DNA of 64,000 nt from Paragorgia papillata (taxonomy: Eukaryota; Cnidaria; Anthozoa; Scleralcyonacea; Coralliidae): assembly GCA_035771165.1 (NCBI GenBank), contig JAWNZC010000445.1, positions 5,281,001 through 5,345,000 of the forward strand, in the 5' to 3' direction. Shown piece after piece: positions 12,801 to 27,712 of the stretch. The notes below the pieces were generated by a model. It saw only the letters and a program-made list of their open reading frames with translations, was not told the origin of the DNA and did no database searches. The stretch's first letter is position 1; every line of letters starts with the position of its first letter. The position numbers and the translations under genes are program-made.

Positions 12801-15800
12801 AAGCTTCAGTCTGTTTCCACTTCGCAGGAAATTTCCTGATTCTCACGGGATTTTAGCAATCTTCTGGATAACATAACAACAACAAAAACCCTAACCCTAG
12901 TCAGAAATCTGGTTTATCCCCTAGTTTTTTGGATAAACATATTTGACGACATATTTTAGAAAAGCCGCGAAAAGGCAGACGGTCCTCTTGAGTCTTGCCT
13001 TTTAGTGACGACCAAACAAGAATACCGCTGCCAAAGTCGGACGCATGCGTGACACAAAAGCTCGTAGCCCGCGCACAACTGCAGGAAACCCTGTTGTGTT
13101 TTACAAAGGTATTTTCCTAAAATACAACACAAGAGAACGATAAACAATCTTCGAATAGCTATTCAGGTGTTATTCAGTCTACTTTCTCATTTTCTTTTGG
13201 TTGTTGTTGCCATGGCTACTTCCTATTAGGATATTGAAACAGCGATGTATAAGAAAAGTAGTGTGTTGCGCAGAAGTGCAGAGTAAAAAATACAAATCAA
13301 AAATATTAAAACATTAGTATATACTGCCCAAATACTTGTAAAGGAGGTCGAACGTTTCGAGCAAAGGTCCTTTGGCAGAGAGAAATGTTTTATGAAACGA
13401 TACAACAAAATACAAACAGGAAAACTCAGTGGTGCTAATACTGTTCGTAATTGTAAATATTTATTTGTCATTGCAGCTTAGTCAGTTCATATATATTTAT
13501 GACTGGATCGCCATGAGACAAGGAAACGGCCTGATTTTGTATTCAATATTTAATATTGGACGATAGAAATGCCATATATTCAAAAACTATTATGATTTCT
13601 CCGTTGTTCCTACAGTTTATTCAACTTAACAACTCTTTCCTTTTTATTTCTTTTTTATTAATCCCTAACTAACTAATTAATGTAAATCAAAATTTAACTG
13701 CAAATTTAATTTTAATAAAGAAGAAGAATTATTATTAAATTATCTCACCTTACTGTCAGGAACGTGGTTTTGTGTATCGGATATTGCTGCATCTTGGTTC
13801 ATCAACTGCTTTGTAGTCATTTTATCTTTAGTGTTAGTATTATTAGAAATGCCACCTTGCCTTCCCCACACTTCGATAACCATCGGCTGATGCAATAGAT
13901 GCTGGACAAACTACGAGGCGATAAGAATCGTATGTCATATGACATGGGATTGGGGTAGCAATTGGGACGTTAGTCCTGTACCCGATCCCTGCCACCTTTT
14001 AGTGCTGTAATTTGTTGATGTATTGTATGATTGTATTTCTTTTCTTGTGGCAAATACATTAAGCTAAACTCAACTTAGGCCCTGTTTACATGAAGCGGGT
14101 TGACAGTCCAATCGGATTGAAAAACGCGAGTGAAGTCAATCCGGGCACATGTTTACATGGAGAATCCGATCTGCTTGGACACTATTTTCTGTGTTCCCTC
14201 AATGTCTGCCATTTAGCACGACACGCACCAACTTCACTCATGCATATCAAGTCATTTTCAAGTTAAACCGTGCTTAGATTAATCAGATTGGAGACATTCA
14301 AGTCGATCCTTGCTTGAATCTCAAGTCAATCCACTCCACTGCGTGGATTGACTTCAGCCATTCGTTTCGATCAGATCGAAAACCTTCAACCGTCTTCATG
14401 TAAACACAACAAGGAGAACAACATGCGAGAACACTCCGCTTCATGTAAATAGGGCCTTAAACATACACGCCCACAATTTATTCGATTCAAACAGTTGTAC
14501 ACAATAGAGGGTTTCACGATAGCGGCTGCCATTTTGCAAGTAGGGCAAACACAATGAATTTTAATTAAATGGCGTGTGACTTTACATCCCATGGGCATAA
14601 TCAATAAGTACTTATCATTGTGTTTGCCCCACTTGCAAAATGGCGGCCGCTATCGTGAAACTTATACAGTGTGTATCAAAAAAATTCGAACCCTTAGAAA
14701 ATGAATTAGCATTCTTTTCAAACAACCTATTGTAGTAGTTTGAAAGCCCTAAAAGCGCTGCGTTATAAATTAATCAGCACATAAGTTAAACGAAGCGAAA
14801 AAGCTTTTAAATACTTTCACCATGCATACACTTCAAGTTATCTTAATTTCCCACGTGTATAAGACCGTGTGTTTTACGCATCTGTGGGTTCAGCGAAGTG
14901 CTTAGGGCTTTCAAACTACTACAATAGGTTGTTTGAAAAGAATGCTAATTCATTTTCTAAGGGTTCGAATTTTTTTGATACACACTGTATATACATATAG
15001 TATGTTTAGTGTGATAACTAAGGGGCTGTTGATATGAGGTGGGCTAGCCCGGTTAACGGGCTGATTTCATGTCACGAAAATCTTTCTTTGACTACAAAAA
15101 GGAATTATAATACTCCGTGTGCTATACCTACAGAAAAACAAACCCAATTTGCTTCGTTGTGTGATCTGATTGCATTTCTCAAATAGTCGTAATAAAATTT
15201 TCGTGACATAAAATCAGACCGCGGTAACCGGGCTAGCCCGCCTCATATGAACGGCCCCTAATTTGCAAATAGCCATTGGCATATTAATTAACGTATTTAG
15301 TAATGCAAGTAAAAAAATTAGAAATTCAACTAAAATAGTAATTTGCTTTTAGCAATGAATTTCCTACTCCGAGTTACCTTTCTCATGCAGTAAATCAAAT
15401 TTACAAAGAAATGTCTCCTTACGAACGAGATATAAAGTAAGAGAACTAAGGCGGCTCATAGTTAATAGAAAATATACATGGTTTGGAAACCCGGCAAACT
15501 TCAAAGTGGTTAACAATCAAGCTACGATTAAAGATACACGAAGGTGCCAAATCCTTTGTTATAGGTTTATTTATATTTAAACAGTACGGTTGAGTGATTA
15601 AACCCAAACGTTGCTATTGGATGATTGCTTCATTATACAGAAAACACAATATGTTCAGTAACCGTGAAAGTGCAAAAATTTCAATAAACCTGAACAAAAA
15701 CATAAAACAATGACTTTTGTTGAGCTTCCAAACCATGTATATTTTCTATTAACCATGGGCGACTTTATATTACCTTAAAAAATGAACTTAATTTGTATAA

Positions 15801-18800
15801 TGTTAAAACAAATTAAACAAAACAATACCTGTTTTGTGACAGGGTTGTAACTGAACAATTTTTTATGGTTATAGTTTGGGTTAATGGTACCACCAACAGA
15901 GTTTGTGGAAGTAGCTTCTTTGTCGAGGTAGAACTTATACTTACAGTATGACTGTCCCTGGAAGTTTTAACAAACAAGAAATGTTAAACAAAAAACACCA
16001 GAAATAGAAGTTCATTAATAAAAATAAAGTTTAAAAGAAAATTTTTAAACCTAACACACTAAATACTAGTAATTTTGCGAGAAATATTGCCAAGAATTTA
16101 TAGCAGGGAGAAAAAACCCACAAGTAAAATGAGGTGGTACGCTGCGAATAATACGGTAGTTTTGGTAACTATATTTTCGGCAGCTCACCACTTTTCCGCT
16201 TTGATATCTATTCTAAACACTGCCTATACGCAGCACTCCACTTTTTTTACACAATTTTCATTGGATCGTTGAACTGTTATTTTTTTATATTTAAACAATA
16301 TTTTATTAGCAATTGTTCCAAAGGCCAAATTCAAATTCAAAATTTTATTCTAGACAAAAATAAACGTTACAATGCTATTTATCCGATGAGTACAAAAAAA
16401 TAAATAAATAATTAGAGTACAGAAATTCAGAATATTTTATGTAAGTGTGCAGAGACCAAAGTAGCATAGCTTTCGAGTTGGTTTCTGCCAAGTGGAAAAA
16501 ATATTTTTCATAGCGTGAAAAATACTTTTTAGCTTAAAGATAAATTAGAAAAGAAAAAATAATGATATCTGATTAAGGCAAGTTGTGTCATTGAATTACA
16601 TGCTGTGTCTTTTAGACTGCAGGATATGCATGATCAATGGAATTCTAGTACTGGCTTATTAACAAGAATTTCTTATATTCTTTCTTAAAAGCCCGGATTC
16701 CTAATTGTTTTATGTTGAATGGAATTTCTTCCCATACTTTAGTGGCAGAATATCAACATGAGAATGCACCATAATTAGTTCTAATTGAAGTGAAGAAGTG
16801 TATGTGTTGCCCCAGCTGGTTATTCCATAATTTATATAAGGGTAAATTATTGTATTTCTAGGAAATTCTTGCTACATCGTTAAACTGATATTTTTACAAG
16901 GGTTGAAGTACGATTTTTCTCATGCACTGGCCAAAACCTCCAACCTTTATTACCATAATAAGAAATATAAACGTGAAAGTAATCATTAGTGTGCGCAATA
17001 GCATGGATATAGAGTACATATTATACCTTGCTCAAAATGCCCGCGCAAATCGACATTTCTATTGTAAAAATTGAACAGCTTAGGTTTCTAATTAGTTCCC
17101 GCCGAGAGCTCACAAGACAAAAGAAAAATTCGATTCGCGCAAATTTATTCGCAAGTGGAAAACCGGCTTTATACATTTCTTCACATCGTCATGTAGCAAA
17201 GATCTTTTTAAATCTCGGACACACACACACGAAAAGAAAAAGGTTTATTGAGATACATATGCTAAAATTATGAAATTAGATTGACACAAGTTTATGAACA
17301 TGGGTATGAATAACAAAATAAATTAACCTTAGAAAATCGTTGAGGTAGACCTCTAGCTTCCAACACTCTAACATTGAAATGCAATGCTTGACCAACCTGC
17401 AGAAATGCAAACATTAAAGAAGCCTCGTCAATTAAATAAACCAGTACGTGTACTTTATTAAAACACTTTAAAAGAGAACTACTCTAGTGTGGTGATAGAA
17501 ATTTAACAAATAGATTACATTTTCCCGTGTAATAAATGTACACTCGACTTCGTCTCATGACGTACTTTTTATTCTTTACACGTTGTTACACTTTATATGT
17601 TTTCGGTGATCTATTACAGTGCACACGCACGGGAAATATATTGTTTTACACAATAAAATTCAAAGGCTTCATTAAAGATTTTTAGATTTTTGTGGCATGA
17701 CAAATGCAGTCTGCTGATGTGATCTGACGAAGATTTGACGTCATCTCTGTGCGTGTCCTCTATAATAGATCACGGGAAACAAGCAATGGAAATGCATGCA
17801 CAAAGAAGCCATGCACAAAGAAGCCATGCGCGTTATTGTGTAAAACATCAGTGCCGGAAGACAGACGTAAAGACAAAACATTTATACGCCTGTATTCTAG
17901 AAGCTCACTCACACTCAATGAGTGGCCCCTCACACTCAATAAGTGCAACTCAACACTCAATGAGTGTCCACTCAACCTCACTGAGTATGAGACTACACTC
18001 GCTCTCTAACCAGTCAATTGAATGGTTAGAGAGGGAGTGTAGTCTCATACTCAGTGAGGGTGAGCGGAGACTGATTGAGTGTTGAGTTGCACTTATTGAG
18101 TGTGGGGGGCCACTCATTGAGTGTGAGTGAGCTTTTAGAATACAGGCGTTATCTCTACTTCTGCGACGCATGCGCGCGCAATGGGTAACCACTAAACAAT
18201 TTATTGTTGTTTTTTTTGTTGGTACTTACCAACTCTGATGGATCTTCTTTAAAGTCATCCAACGAGTCTTTGCCATCTGCGTCACAGGGGAATATTTGCA
18301 CCTGTCAATTAAAAAATGGTCTTATGACATGCTTATCTAAATAACATCAAACTGGTTTTTACGTGTGCCTAACTTTCTTCTTTAACTCAGCTAAGAATTA
18401 ATAAGAACTAATCCAAAAATAAAAATAAAAATAGGAACTTCAATTCGGCTTGATGCATTGTCTTTGTTCTCCCCCTACCTTCAAGCGGCCTTCATCGTTT
18501 CCTTTGTAGTCAGTGATTTGTAAATTTTCGTCCAACTCAATCTAGATAATTTAGAACATACATCAGTAGTTCAGTATTAAAATTTAGAATAAGGAATTAA
18601 TAAGATATGCTTGATTTCTATAACACGTCATTAGTGGAACTTCATAATGTTATATGATAGCGCTAAATTTATATCGTTGCATCGGTCTTTACTGACATAT
18701 GGTTAAGTGACCGAGTGACCTACAGAAGAACAAAACTCAAAAATATAATTATAGTTTATTTTCGAAGTATGTTTTGTTTAATTAAAAAAAAACAAGAAAA

Positions 18801-21800
18801 AAAAGAAGAAAAGGAAGAGGAAGAAGAGGAAGAAGAAGAAGAAGAAGAACAACAACAACAAACGTGTTGTATTTTTGCAACTGGTGCCGCTTTAGTCTTA
18901 AAATAGATATATTCTTACGCTCAAAATTTGCCCAAAATCGTAGAGCATTTGTTTAAAAACAAACCAGATTTAGCCAGTGAAAAGGAGTTTTCCCACAGAG
19001 CTAGATCAATGGTCAATATATACAACTTGTTCTTAATGTCGCGTGTGTGTTTGAATCAAATTCGTGTTCATGCAACATGTCTGCATCGACGTGTCATTTT
19101 CCGCTCTTTTTTGAATATGTAAACCTAGTATGCAACCTTAAATCATGCAAACACATAAATACGCATGCAGACCTGATACGCCAAACTTTGTAGATAGACG
19201 TGTACACTTCCAATCAAGACATCAGCATCAGCTGCCTCCCAGAATGGATCCAATTCCTGCAATAAAAAAACCCACCAACATATCAACGAGAAAGCGTTTG
19301 CCATATATGGTTATTAAGCGAAGGAAATCGCCGATTCTTAATGTTTGTAATATTAAAAACATCAAGAGGTTATAAATTAAAAACAAATAAAGTACAATTA
19401 ACATTTTTATAATTATAGACAATATTATATTAATATTTCACAAATAGATTCCATTTTTCCGTTGTCTGTTCAGTTATAGATGCACAGATGACGTCACAAC
19501 GTGGGAAGAACAATGGGTCACTGATGTTCTTACCATGTTGTGACGTCCTCTGTGCATCTATAACTGAACAGACAAAAAAAAAATGGAATCTATTTGTTTT
19601 ATACAATACAAAAATAGGACTTATTAAATTAACTAATTATAATTAACTTAAATATATTAACGGACTTATTAAATTTTCCCGGCGAATTTCCGGGGCATTG
19701 AAAAAGATAAATCACTTCATCTGACGTGATCCATGATCTATACAAATCAAGCAACGTCATTAGCTCGTGATGTTGCATTGAGATCCGTGATTGGTTTAGA
19801 GAAATCAGACCACGTCAGTGACGTAATCTGTGCATCTGTCCTTTTGTAGATCATGGCTATCGACCAATAAAAACGCACGTACTATTCAAATTATTGTATA
19901 GATAATTATAGACAATATTATATGTTAAATTCCATTTTGCCGTTGTCTGTTCAGTTTTGTCTTTCTTATTAGTAGTTCAAACGGATAATTCACAAGACAA
20001 AAAACAATTCCACCCGCGAGAAAAAATCCTCCTAATTCAACCAGGGTCAGTGTTGAGTCAACAGTCGTTTCTCAATACTACACTAACGCTAACCTATAGT
20101 TCTGCATCAATAGCTATTACACTGTACCTTGACAACATCACAGCTTTCGCCCTCGACAAAATTTTGATACATTTCCTGCATTAGGTATTTCCTATTTAGA
20201 AATTTATTACGATCCCACAACCAAGTATTCCCATCCACCAAACTTTTCATTTTTACTGAAACCTATAAGACAATTAGAGAACTCTTCAGCCATAAGGAGA
20301 AAAAAAGCGGACCGGTATATCAGTCTATAATCACTTCACACAAATATAACTTACCTCTGTTCTGCCATCCTTTTGTCCTCGAGCTTGCGGTGAAATGAGC
20401 ACAACCTCAAACTTTACCTGCAAAAAGATTAAAAACTCCTTATAATAAACATAATTTTCAGGTATGAAACTATAACTATTTCTATTTATAAATAGAAATA
20501 ACATTTCGAAAACGTAAGCGGTGATTAGAACTCTATAACTCTATTTACGAAATAGAAAACATTTTCCGTGTTTCTATAGTATAGTATAGTATAGTATAGT
20601 ATAGTATAGTATAGTATAGTATAGTATAGTATAGTATAGTATAGTATAGTATAGTATAGTATAGTATAGTATAGTATAGTATAGTATAGTATAGTATAGT
20701 ATAGTATAGTATAGTATAGTATAGTATAGTATAGTATAGTATAGTATAGTATAGTATAGTATAGTATAGTATAGTATAGTATAGTTACAGTCTTATAATT
20801 AAAATAACCCGTCAATAGATTAAACGTTAAAATTAATCAAAATAAACTGTTATAAATTCTCCTTACTGACCATGGATGGAGTATTGGATGGCGTTTAAAC
20901 AAATGTTTATTGGAAGATGGCGTAGTGGATGGCGTAATCTATCCATATTTCCCATAGAGTTATACAAAGACGGCTTTTAACCAATTACCGCTTGCGTTTT
21001 TCAAATGTTATTTTATAAAGTTATAGAACGCGGCTTTTAAGCAATCACTTTATAAAGAGTTATAGAATACGGCCTTTAAGCCGGTTTTCCACTAGCGAAT
21101 TTTAGCGAAGCGACTTTTTTCGCCGATACGCATGCGCATTTACTAATTACGCCATACCATGGTCGCTGGAATTGCTCGCCAAAGCGAACAAAAAGCGAAG
21201 AGGAGAGAGGCCGAAGCGAATAAACGAGTTCGATTGAATCCAACTTTTCCGCTGCGAAGAAAGGCACAAGCCAATCAGATTTCACATAACCCTCAGAAAT
21301 GTTAATGCTGCCTGGGAAAATGGCAAGATGGCGGATCAACCGAGTGGACAATTACCAGCCAAGAATGAGAGAGGCTTTTTCATCTCAAGTGAAAGTGGAA
21401 GAGGACGAAGACGTTCAAGAAAACTACGTTGTGCAGCAGCACGCCGAGTTCCCCTCTCCAAACATCCGACATTTTTTCCTGTCGCGCATGCGCGAAGTTA
21501 CCATGGCAACGACGTTCAGAAACACGAGATATGCCTGAACATCACGAGGCGATAGCCGAGTGTCTCACCAGCTCTGTGAGTCGTCTTGTAACTTCCCAAG
21601 CACTGTAAACAACTTTATAACGACTCTGTGACAAAGTATTCTTATTTCTTTACAGAAATAATGTTTTAAATAGTAAACAGAGAGATAAAAATAAGGTTAC
21701 AGAAGCTCAACTGGCTCAGGAATGCTAATGTTTACACTCTAGCGCCACCACGTAAACAACTCGTTGGTCATTGCGTCAGCACGCTCAGTAGCCAATCAGA

Positions 21801-23004
21801 ATGTTTCACCAAACCTGTTTTCAAAACTGGTTTGACACGTCCAAGATCATGGACGACGGCTACATCAAACAAAGTGCCGGATGTTTGCAGAGGTCTCTTT
21901 CCTGTATAGAGACCTCTGCCAGCAGGGAACACGCCGAGTCGATCGTTCTCGAATTTGATAAATAACTGTTTATAGAAGTGAGAAGATACAGGCGTCGCTT
22001 TCGAGTCGCTTTTCACGACTTCTGAGCAACAGTAAACGTATGATATTAATCTTTAAAAGCAGAACACGTCTCAAATTGCCGCCATGTTTGTTTAAAATTT
22101 TGAGAGTTGGCGCTTTTGCCGTTCGCGCGAATTTTACTCGCTCGAAAAAAGTCGCCTCGCGAAAAAATCCGCCTGTATATCTATCGGCGAATAAAGTAGC
22201 TTCACATGCAAAAAGTAGTTAGTGGAAAACTAGCCTGGTACCCTGGCCCAATTTCAAAAGAAATAAGGGCCAGGTAACCACTAATCTCATTCTCGCGTCA
22301 TCAGGGCTAAATCCACTTATGATGATTGCAGTTTTACTCATAGCCACTAAAAACGCGCGAAAATTTAACCAATAGGAAAGCAGAAGTCTTTAGTGGTTAC
22401 CTGGCCCATATTCTTTGATTGGGCCAGGGTACCAGGCTAGTGGAAAACCGGCTTCAAGCAATCACTGCGTGCGTTTTTAAAATGTTATTTTATGACAATT
22501 CTATAGAAAACATGAGAAGATTAATACGCCATTATACGCCGTCAATCCATTGTTCTGTGTAGAACAGTAAACACTATACTCCATTGAAACACTGCATAAA
22601 ACTCCATTATACGCCATCCAATACACCATCATTCGCTATCCAATACACCATGCATAGTAAGGATAATTTACGCTTTTTATTTTGATTTATTTTTATGTCG
22701 ACCACTTCTTAAATAACTATAACTATATTTATATAACTGAAGACCTGACTACCTATGATTACGAGCTAAAGAATTGTCTTTAAATTGTTGAAAGATGACA
22801 TATGTTGTTTAAACTCGATACTTTCTGCCAATGAAGATCTTCTCTATTTTATAAATCCATTCTAGCTCCTTCATTTGTCTCTTCTTTTCAAATCATCCAT
22901 GAACAAATCAACTTTTACCTTTTTGTTAAGTTCTTCACTCATTGCGTTAGCTTCATTCACCATGGGCATAATTTGAAGTAAGTCTTCTTGTAACAAAAGA
23001 TCCT
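9801..23004 (-). CDS. KIF28P: Kinesin tail exons (C2-like region and terminal coiled coil)
   Basis: Exons, in transcript order: 22919-23004, 20355-20417, 20128-20262, 19173-19256, 18479-18541, 18230-18301, 17328-17396, 15829-15957, 13749-13910, 12496-12573, 10461-10517, 9801-9944. They encode [12 protein letters not shown], then [15 protein letters not shown], then [20 protein letters not shown], the last being a typical kinesin-3 tail block. A C2-like stretch ([41 protein letters not shown]) follows. The final three exons are charged coiled coil. The stop TGA is at 9801-9803. I see no canonical AATAAA close downstream. Confidence 0.82.
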
Positions 23005-23920
23005 CTACGTGAAATAAAGAAAATAAGAAAAGACTGAAAACTGAAAACAACCCTGAAAACAGACAAAAACAACATCATCGTATCGTATAGTTTATACTTT
23101 ATTCAATGACTAAAAGCTTTTAGCCTGTACAGCTAATTGGGGAAACTACTACAATAGTGTTGTTTTGAAAAGAAAGGAAAGAAAAGCTCATTTCCCTTTC
23201 GTAAACAATCGTTGCCTTCCCAAAGGGTCAAAGCCTTTCTAACCCCTTGCGTTCCGCAACTGTCGCCTTAATTAGCGCGAGAACCAGACATGTAGTGGTA
23301 TGTTATAAATACAATTTTAATGAGAGAAACCATCGAAACACCGGAGAAAACCAACTCTACTCATGACTCAGATGGCCACTTATACAAATACCAACCCGGC
23401 CATGCACCAAGCTTAACTTCTGTGAAAGACATCACCAGTAAGAAGCAAGAAGCAGCTAGCGCGCTAACGGCGTGTGTAACCCATGTGTCTCCCTTGTACT
23501 TTAGGTATAAAAGAAGTGGTTCATTGAACACATTCTAAAATTATTAAACTTAATATACCTTTTGATTTTCCTCCTGTGTCCATATCAAAACCAGAATTCT
23601 GGACGATCTCCTCTTGGGCCATTTCGTAGCTAATTTTTTCCGGCTCTTTTGCATTCCGAGTGTTGCCCATGTCCGCCGGATGATGGAGGACAAACATATG
23701 GTTTGATCCAAATAAGACTCTAGAACGATCGTAAAACATTTTATGTCAAAACCTGACAAAAACACTCAAAGATAAGAAATTCACCAAGTAGCGTTACATA
23801 ATTGTATACTAGTATATACTTGTATACAAAAATCTTTATTATAATTATAACCAGAAAACGTTTTCAATAATTTTACAACCATAATCAGAAGGATTAAAGA
23901 TAAGAAAAGCGAGGGAAGGA

Positions 23921-24015
<95 letters not shown>

Positions 24016-24090
24016 GAAGAAAGGAAGGAAGGAAGGAAGGAAGGAAGGAAGGAAGGAAGGAAGGAAGGAAGGAAGGAAGGAAGGAAGGAA

Positions 24091-24136
<46 letters not shown>

Positions 24137-24193
24137 AAAAAGAAAGAAAAAAGAAAGAAAAAAAGAAAGAAAGAAAGAAAGAACGAAAGAGAG

Positions 24194-24263
<70 letters not shown>

Positions 24264-24276
24264 GAAAAGTGAGTGT

Positions 24277-24307
<31 letters not shown>

Positions 24308-27297
24308 GGGGGGGGGGGGAGTGTGACAAACTAATGCATAATTAAGCACAAAAGCATGCAAGCAATCGAAAGAAACCAATATACTTTCATAAATACAAGA
24401 CAACCAAGTAACTAATATCGAAATATAGTAAGGTTAGCAAAGGCCCATATTCTCTCTGAGGAAGGGCCTTCGCTCGAAACGTTAGACTCCTACGTTCTCT
24501 GTTTCGGCAGTATATCTAACTTTACTTTCGATCGTTGTTTCAACACTGCCTACGCAGCACGCTACTCTTATTTCAAGTAACTAATACAGTAGTTGCTTCA
24601 ACTAGCAAATACTTCTTACCATGTAAAAACAATATTTTAAAGAGGTAGAATAAATTATTGTTGTTGTTGTTGAACGAATAAACCAAAGAACAAACAAACA
24701 AACAAACAAACAAACAAACAAACAAACAAACAAACAAACGAACGAACGAACGAAAACACAAATGAACGAACAAACGAACGAACAAACAAACAAACAACAA
24801 ATGTATAAGTAAACAAATAAATAAATAAACCAACCAACCAAGAAAAAAAAGAACCAAGCAAATAAATAAACGAGCAAACGAACGAACGAAGAAACGAACC
24901 AACGAACGAACGGACGAACAGATAAAATAAGACGTTTCCATTATTACTTGTATCGAGTACTCAATCTTTATGATCGCGGCACGTATAGGGCTGTAGGCTC
25001 ACCTGTCGTGATGGTGCAAGACTGTTTCATCTTTAATTCGCTTACCATTGACCACAACTTTAGCGTCGTTACATGGTGAAATTCGAATTATATCTTTCTC
25101 GTGAACGATGATTGCATGCTCCTGTTGGATACTAAACAACGTTTTTTTATGTAAAAGTTTAAAGGAATTTTATACAGGTTTATGAAAGTGTTTTGCTAAT
25201 TCACAAACACAAAAAAAGACAATGCTTACATTAACAACAAATGACTTCAAAATAATCAATATCTAATGATTAATTACAATTCTCCAGATAACATATAACA
25301 TAGCATACGAAGACAAATACAATACAAAAACAATTTCCGTATATATAACAGAAATACACCTGAACTTTATAACGAGGAAAGAATAGTTACGACCACTGAG
25401 TTCGTACAAAAATATTTAAGATACCTTAGACCATTCAAAATAATATCAGCTGGTGAGTCATCCTTCTTTTTGCCAATGTGTCGGGTGCCTACAAATCATT
25501 TAACAATCTTTTAAAATGAAACATTTCACATTTATATTGCATATCTTAAGTGAGAACATTCCTAGCGCAATAGTTCCTAGAAATAAATTGTCTGGAAACG
25601 CAGTGAACATGAGCTGAAATTTAAGTTTGTTTTACATCATTAATATTTATACAGCAACGTTGCTATTGACTGATTGCTTAATTATATCAAGAGTACAATG
25701 TGTGCATAAACGTGAACAAAAACATAGAACAAAGACTTTTGCCACGTTTCCAGACAATTTACTATATCTTGGAAGTCCTATACTAGCGCCTATGCATAAA
25801 ATGTGATTTTATTCCCACGTGAAAGGGTGTAATCTAATCTCATGTGTGCAACTCTGATTTTCCAAACTTCAAATAAAAATTTACGTATAATTATACTTGA
25901 ATAGAAAATTGTACAATACATGCGTTCATTTTGGAAAAACTAAAGTTAAAAAATACAATTACTTGGATTAAAGAAATAAATCTAAATGTGTCTAAATTCT
26001 GAATATTGTATGATATTAAACAAGTTTATCCACGCATCTCAGGTATAGGAATTTTATATAAGAAAGTTTGTAGTCTTAACACCATGTTATGAAAATTTTA
26101 TTAATTTCTAATTAAAAAAAAAATAATAAAAATTAATAACATGTCAAGACTACAAACTTTCTTATATAAAATACATTTTCGTCATGCAAAGCTTAAAACA
26201 ACATAGGTATAGGAATTGTTCTATATTTCTACCAGAGTAATAGTGTTTAGACAAACTAGAATTTAACACACCTCTGTCGTACAGTGTATTCAGATAGACT
26301 TGAGCTGGGCCATTACATACGACTTATCATAATTGTGACAATATTAAAATTTTCGTTATTATATGACGAACAAGGTGATGGCACGAACATTCAATCTGGT
26401 TACAAGAAAACACCTTAGATTTTAAGTTATTTCTTCTAAGAAAAATATACCTGGCCGCACAAAATGATAGACCATATTTGTTAGAACTGGGTCCTCGTTT
26501 AAATTCCATAAATGAGCAACGGATTTTCTTTCTTCCTTGTTCTTCCTTTCAAGTTCTTCCTTCGCCTACACAAAACAGCAACAAAAATATAAAAAAGGTT
26601 ATTTCACGTAGAAGAAAACAATGCATTAAATTAAACAAGAGATGCTCTATCTATAATATATAACGAGAAATTTAAAAAAAAATAATAATCTAAAAAACAA
26701 AAAAATCTAAAAAGCAAACAAAAATATAACTCTCAAAAAAGGAGTCGTTATCGTGTGGAAACTAATTTCATTGTTATTTAATTAATTTTGAATACAAATA
26801 AAAACAAAGCAAAACAAAACAAAACAAAATTAGGCCTATTATGTTCGGAATTAAAAAATTTTAAAAATAGTTAAAATCGCCAAAATTACTCGATCCTTTG
26901 GAGAAAAAACACACTAAAATGTGTTGTTATCCGGCAGAATTATAGCATATAATTTTTTACTGTGCGTGTCCAAAACAAAATACAAAACAAAACAAAACAA
27001 AAAATACTTAAATTTCTTATAACGGACATTGCAGACTATCCCCATTCCCGACCGCAACTAGATTTACCTGATTGCTTGATTCTGCTTCTGAAAGTCTCTG
27101 TTCCCACGATTTCTTCATTTCCTCCATTTCCTGCTGGTTTCTAAGAAGCTAAACATTTAAGCGTTTTAAAAAACTAAATTTTTTACGACGTACGTAAAGG
27201 AAACAAGACCGTAATATTTTGATTGCGGGAAACCACAGGTACAATTATACATTCGTCCGTTCGTTCGTTCGTTCGTCCGCGTGGGTTTGTGCAATTG

Positions 27298-27345
<48 letters not shown>

Positions 27346-27472
27346 AGAACTGTAAAAACTTGTGAGCATGTTACCACGGGAAACCAAAGGTACAATTACA
27401 TTCGTTCGTTCGTTCGTTCGTCCGTCCGCGTGGGTTTGTGCAATTGAATAAATCAATCAATCAATCAATCGC

Positions 27473-27515
<43 letters not shown>

Positions 27516-27668
27516 AAATATAACTTTTAAAACTTGTGAGCATGTTACTATGGGAAACCACAGGTACAATTACATTCGTTCGTTGGTTCGTTCGTTCGTT
27601 CGTCCGTCCGCGTGGGTTTGTGCAATTGAATAAATCAATCAATCAATCAATCGCTCAATCAATCAATT

Positions 27669-27712
<44 letters not shown>

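Noticed and set aside
12415..12856. Two overlapping open frames of 130-143 residues
   Set aside because: Only 12496-12573 on the minus strand is supported, as a kinesin coiled-coil exon. The rest is intron read-through.
12888..12900. Telomere repeat (aaccctaaccctag)
   Set aside because: Only two units are present, too short to interpret.
20525..20815. YYTIL-repeat open frame
   Set aside because: It is translation of the (ATAGT)n satellite.
23781..24941. FLSFFLSF-, PSFLPSFL- and [12 protein letters not shown] frames
   Set aside because: They are low-complexity translations of tetranucleotide repeats with no conserved domain.
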